Shown: positions 6,285 to 8,157 of the stretch, in pieces | Layout: every line of letters begins with the position of its first letter | Position numbering within the stretch: the stretch's first letter is position 1 | NCBI GenBank assembly: GCA_015491705.1 | Contig: WFVK01000051.1 | Coordinates: 1-8,157, forward strand | DNA from: Nitrospirota bacterium | GTDB taxonomy: Bacteria > Nitrospirota > Thermodesulfovibrionia > UBA6902 | Length of the DNA: 8,157 nt | Direction: 5' to 3' | Program-made: the position numbers and the translations under genes | Notes under the pieces: model-generated | Databases searched by the model: none | What the model was told of the DNA's origin: nothing | What the model saw: the letters and a program-made list of their open reading frames with translations, nothing else

Positions 6285-6562
6285 AGGATGATATTGCGTT
6301 CCCTGACAAGTTTCTGCTTTGTCATTTCAAAAAGCCTGCGGTAGTCAAGGCGTCCCTTTTCTATCTCGGAGTCATATTTCTTCAGGATCTCCCTGACCTC
6401 CTGGTTCAGCCTGTCTTCCACCATAAGCTCATCGAGCATCAGCTCCTCCAGCATGGCACCGGCCTGTTCACGGGGAGCCTTCAGTTCGATATATCCCTTT
6501 TTCAGGAGGTTTTCCATGATCTCCCGTGCCATCACAGGCACCCAGCTTTTTGGTATCCTCAT
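6281..6562 (-). CDS. DUF507 family protein (first copy)
   Basis: The 93-residue protein is a typical DUF507 member, closer to the family consensus than its downstream partner. It starts MRIPKSWVPVMAREIMENLL and has the central acidic E-E-L-M-x-D-E-L-M-V-E-D-R-L-N, V-R-E-I-L-K-K-Y, and the ending LDYRRLFEMTKQKLVRERNI. DUF507 proteins are cytoplasmic and helical, and their function has not been established to my knowledge. Tandem pairs such as this one suggest the two chains act together. The ATG at 6562 follows AGGGGA on the minus strand at about 6 bases' spacing. A 62-base gap containing a palindrome separates it from rpsR, so its expression may be partly uncoupled from the ribosomal genes. 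The first residues overlap no other gene. Confidence 0.85.
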   Translation of the reverse strand: MRIPKSWVPVMAREIMENLLKKGYIELKAPREQAGAMLEELMLDELMVEDRLNQEVREILKKYDSEIEKGRLDYRRLFEMTKQKLVRERNIIL

Positions 6563-6570
6563 TACGTTCC

Positions 6571-6623
6571 CCTTACGGTTGCATAAACCGGCTCTCTCTC
6601 CCCCGGTTTATGCAGCATTAAGG
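6571..6623. repeat. Palindromic repeat between rpsR and the DUF507 genes
   Basis: CCTTA-CGG-TTGCATAAACCGG (6571-6591) and its near-complement CCGGTTTATGCAGCATTAAGG, split here for reading as CCGGTTTATGC / AGCATTAAGG (6603-6623), match at 18 of 21 positions around an 11-base pyrimidine loop (6592-6602). The arms carry the same CCTTA-x-x-x-TTGCATAAA motif as the element at 934-1203. On the minus strand the loop reads GGGAGAGAG, similar to the GGAGAGCC block of that element. As RNA it would form a strong hairpin starting 1 base after the rpsR stop. It could protect or attenuate the transcript. There is no T-run, so simple termination is unlikely. Confidence 0.7.
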
Positions 6624-6624
6624 T

Positions 6625-6849
6625 TCACTTCTCTATAAAGGGCAGAAGGGCTATGTTTCTGGCCCGTTTGATTGCCTTCGTCAGCTCTCTCTGGTGTTTT
6701 GCACAGTTGCCGGTCATCCTGCTGGCGACTATCTTTCCCCTTTCAGTAAGATAGTGCCTGAGGGTCTTGACATCTTTATAATCAATATATTCAACCTTAT
6801 TTGCACAGAACTTGCAAAACTTTCTTCTCTGAAACCTTCTGTAGTGCAA
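6625..6849 (-). CDS. rpsR: Small ribosomal subunit protein bS18
   Basis: bS18 binds the 30S platform as a complex with bS6. The 74-residue protein shows the family core [16 protein letters not shown] at the start, [23 protein letters not shown] and [14 protein letters not shown] at the end. C12-x2-C15 together with C49-x2-H52 form a zinc-ligand set, so this is the zinc-binding (C+) form rather than the cysteine-free form. Start choice: the frame has TTG at 6855 and TTG at 6849. The AGGAG of the ribosome site (6860-6856) touches the first directly, while it lies 6 bases from the second. TTG at 6849 is therefore preferred, shortening the protein by two residues. It lies 40 bases after ssb in the same operon. 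Confidence 0.95.
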   Translation of the reverse strand: MHYRRFQRRKFCKFCANKVEYIDYKDVKTLRHYLTERGKIVASRMTGNCAKHQRELTKAIKRARNIALLPFIEK

Positions 6850-6855
6850 TTGCAA

Positions 6856-6860
6856 CTCCT
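6856..6860 (-). promoter_or_regulatory. rpsR ribosome binding site
   Basis: AGGAG on the minus strand, 6 bases before TTG at 6849 and directly abutting TTG at 6855. The spacing decides for the inner TTG as rpsR start. Confidence 0.6.
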
Positions 6861-6889
6861 TTTATTTTGATTTTGAACGCCGCATCAGG

Positions 6890-7291
6890 CTAAAACGGTT
6901 CGAGGTCGGTCGTTTCATCAGGCGGGGGGGCAATATCTCCTCCGAGTGTATCGACATCCACCGCGTCATGTTTGCGCGAGAGAAAACGCACATTCTGGGC
7001 AACCACTTCGTGTCTGCTCCTCTTCTGGCCCTCTTCGGTCTCCCAGCGCCTTTCCTGGAGCCTTCCCTCGACAAGCACCGCGCTTCCCCTGTTTAAATAC
7101 TGTCCGCACGTATCAGCCTGTTTGCCGAAGACCACCACATTGATAAACGTGACGTCTTCCCTGACTTCATCTGCCTGCTTGTATTTGCGGTTCACGGCAA
7201 TGCCGAAATTACACACCGAAGTCCCCTGCGGCGTATACCTCAGTTCGGGGTCCCTCGTGAGATTTCCCATAAGAATTACTTTGTTGAACAT
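6890..7291 (-). CDS. ssb: Single-stranded DNA-binding protein
   Basis: SSB coats single-stranded DNA during replication, repair and recombination. The 133-residue protein has the OB-fold at about 1-105, with N-K-V-I-L-M-G-N-L-T-R-D-P-E-L-R-Y-T at the start, FGIAVNRKY, and INVVVFGKQAD followed by YLNRGSAVLVEGRLQ. The linker is short (about 107-127). It ends in the acidic tip TDLEPF, the variant of the D-x-x-P-F peptide that recruits partner proteins. At 133 residues it is shorter than E. coli SSB (178) because of this short linker. The start ATG at 7291 lies 6 bases after the rpsF stop, with GGAGG inside the 3' end of rpsF. The position between rpsF and rpsR identifies it as the main replicative SSB rather than a plasmid copy. 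Confidence 0.97.
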   Translation of the reverse strand: MFNKVILMGNLTRDPELRYTPQGTSVCNFGIAVNRKYKQADEVREDVTFINVVVFGKQADTCGQYLNRGSAVLVEGRLQERRWETEEGQKRSRHEVVAQNVRFLSRKHDAVDVDTLGGDIAPPPDETTDLEPF

Positions 7292-7297
7292 GGTGTC

Positions 7298-7723
7298 TTA
7301 CCCTCCCTGAGATATTGCGCCCTCTCCTGATTCCACAGCCTTTTCCTCTGCGGCGGCTGCATCGCCTGCCGCGCCGGTTTGCCCGGTCTGTGAGGATGTA
7401 TCGGCCGGAGACGGCATGAGAGCCTCTATCTGCTTTTTCTTTGTGAGTTTTACAACCATGAATTTCAGAACCGAATCAACAACATTGCAGAGTTTTTCGA
7501 GCTCCGAGATTGTCGAGGGGGGGGATTTGAACTGCAGAAGAATATAGTTGCCTTTTTGCTGTTTGTTAAGTATGTACGCCAGCTTTCGGCGGCCCCAGTT
7601 TTCCGTCTTTAATATCTCACCGCCATGCTTGATAACCACGCCCTTGATCTTTTCGACGATCTCTTCCACCGGGCCGTCGTCAAGATTCGGGTCGAGTATC
7701 ACGATTTTCTCGTAATAATTCAT
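7298..7723 (-). CDS. rpsF: Small ribosomal subunit protein bS6
   Basis: bS6 pairs with bS18 on the 30S platform next to 16S rRNA helices 22-23. The core occupies residues 1-100, with MNYYEKIVILDPNL at the start, GGEILKTENWGRRKLAY, KGNYILLQFKSP and VLKFMVVKLTKK. After residue ~102 a low-complexity tail of about 40 residues rich in Ala, Gly, Glu, Ser and Thr brings it to 141. Many bS6 proteins have variable acidic tails, and this one is probably disordered. The start is well supported: AAGGAGG lies 5 bases before the ATG at 7723. It is the first gene of the operon, behind a promoter at 7836-7807 and a structured leader. The stop lies 6 bases before ssb. Confidence 0.96.
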   Translation of the reverse strand: MNYYEKIVILDPNLDDGPVEEIVEKIKGVVIKHGGEILKTENWGRRKLAYILNKQQKGNYILLQFKSPPSTISELEKLCNVVDSVLKFMVVKLTKKKQIEALMPSPADTSSQTGQTGAAGDAAAAEEKAVESGEGAISQGG

Positions 7724-7746
7724 TCATGCCTCCTTATGGATCAGTC

Positions 7747-7794
7747 CTTTTCCTGAATGAAAAGACAAAGCCCTTCCTTTTCCCGGGCAAGGGC
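7747..7794 (-). promoter_or_regulatory. Structured 5' leader of the rpsF operon
   Basis: Between the promoter and rpsF the transcript can form two hairpins. The first is GCCCTT/AAGGGC (7794-7789 with 7775-7770, 13-base loop containing CCCGGG). The second is CTTTTC/GAAAAG (7764-7759 with 7752-7747, 6-base loop, perfect). rpsF leaders in other bacteria carry an RNA site bound by the S6:S18 complex for feedback control. I could not match that motif in detail here, so the role is an inference from position. Confidence 0.35.
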
Positions 7795-7806
7795 AAAGAG
7801 TCTATT

Positions 7807-7836
7807 TTTATATCATATCCGCCGGTTAAAAATCAA
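7807..7836 (-). promoter_or_regulatory. Promoter of the rpsF operon
   Basis: On the minus strand TTGATT (7836-7831) and TATAAA (7812-7807) are separated by 18 bases. The start would lie near 7800, giving a leader of about 75 bases. Immediately upstream of the -35 box is a tandem 9-base repeat (7841-7858). Confidence 0.55.
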
Positions 7837-7840
7837 ATTT

Positions 7841-7858
7841 GCCTGTTTCGCCTGTTTG
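7841..7858. repeat. Tandem 9-base repeat next to the rpsF promoter
   Basis: GCCTGTTTC (7841-7849) and GCCTGTTTG (7850-7858) are adjacent direct repeats differing at one base. They end 4 bases before the -35 box of the rpsF promoter, where an activator could contact RNA polymerase. No known binding motif is recognised. Confidence 0.35.
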
Positions 7859-8044
7859 CGGCCTTCCCTTGATATTTGACATCCAAATCCATAATCTAAA
7901 GTGTAGGATATGCAGCCGTTGGAATCTGCTGATTTTATCCCCCTTTTTGCCGGTTGAATTATAATAACCAAGTCAGGCTTCCGGCGAGGCCCCCCTGTAA
8001 AGTGTAAGGCCGTGACGCCTGACCTGTTGTTTTTTAAACTGAAA
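7859..8044. other. Remaining divergent intergenic region
   Basis: This is the rest of the 321-base gap between rpsF and the rightmost gene. It holds a perfect TATAAT (7960-7965) on the + strand that could be the -10 box of the rightward gene, but no acceptable -35 box lies 16-18 bases before it. A lone TTGACA (7876-7881) has no -10 box at a usable distance. I see no RNA gene, terminator or further repeat. Confidence 0.4.
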
Positions 8045-8157
8045 ATGGAGAAATTACATAAAAAATACAGGAAGCTCTGGGGCAATGAAGCGGAGATGCT
8101 GGTTTTGCAGCGCAGGATAATCGACGCCAAGCCCGTGCTTCAGGCCATGTACAGGAA
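8045..8157 (+). CDS. Start of an unrecognised gene (3' end outside the window)
   Basis: From ATG at 8045 the frame stays open to the edge (37 codons). It encodes a basic, helical N-terminus beginning MEKLHKKYRKLWGNEAEMLV with no signal peptide or membrane span. The same frame is open back to 7958, with possible earlier starts TTG 8027 and GTG 8012. The GTG has a weak AAGG two bases before it, and none of the three has a good ribosome site. The visible part is too short for a family call. It diverges from the rpsF operon. Confidence 0.45.
   Translation, partial: MEKLHKKYRKLWGNEAEMLVLQRRIIDAKPVLQAMYR

Noticed and set aside
6972..7310. 112-codon + strand frame across ssb
   Set aside because: Antisense shadow of ssb, with no ribosome site and no coherent domain.
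7876..7881. TTGACA as a -35 box of a rightward promoter
   Set aside because: No sequence resembling a -10 box occurs 15-19 bases downstream beyond a poor TAAAGT.
7813..8130. 105-codon minus-strand frame upstream of rpsF
   Set aside because: It overlaps the rpsF promoter and the rightward gene, has no recognisable family, and has a low-complexity Phe/Ser/Leu start. Judged noncoding, though with less certainty than the others.

Overview
The window looks like ordinary chromosome from a Gram-negative (diderm) bacterium of roughly 50% GC. Lnt, the enzyme that N-acylates lipoproteins, implies an outer membrane with lipoproteins. A pair of DUF507 proteins beside rpsF-ssb-rpsR, and a Spy/CpxP-like protein fragment, would fit Nitrospirota or Desulfobacterota. 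That placement is an inference from family distribution, with no marker phylogeny behind it.

Layout. (1) 2-912, + strand: the 3' end of a basic, helical protein resembling the C-terminus of Spy/CpxP-like periplasmic proteins, overlapping by 4 bases a class I SAM-dependent methyltransferase of the HemK/MTS type. (2) 934-1203: a repeat element built as a large imperfect inverted repeat, with no convincing gene inside. (3) 1228-1713, +: a YfcE/MJ0936-type metallophosphoesterase. (4) 1848-4232, +: a promoter with an overlapping palindrome, then a three-gene polar amino acid ABC uptake operon (ATPase, GltJ-like permease, GltK-like permease) without a substrate-binding protein. The first permease appears to start at a rare ATT codon. 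(5) 4250-4325, - strand: tRNA-Phe(GAA) with its own promoter. (6) 4451-5995, +: lnt. (7) 7836 down to 6006, - strand: promoter, structured leader, rpsF, ssb, rpsR, then two overlapping DUF507 genes. A palindrome made from the same repeat motif as the 934-1203 element lies between rpsR and the DUF507 pair. (8) 8045-8157, +: the start of an unrecognised gene that runs out of the window.

How the genes work together: the ABC genes form one transport unit that must borrow a binding protein encoded elsewhere. rpsF, ssb and rpsR form the classic S6-SSB-S18 translation/replication unit, with DUF507 genes where rplI often lies. No CRISPR array, phage module, toxin-antitoxin pair or defence system is visible. 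The most unusual content is the repeat family (two loci), the ATT start with its strong ribosome binding site, and the two candidate regulatory regions (1848-1903 and 7747-7858).
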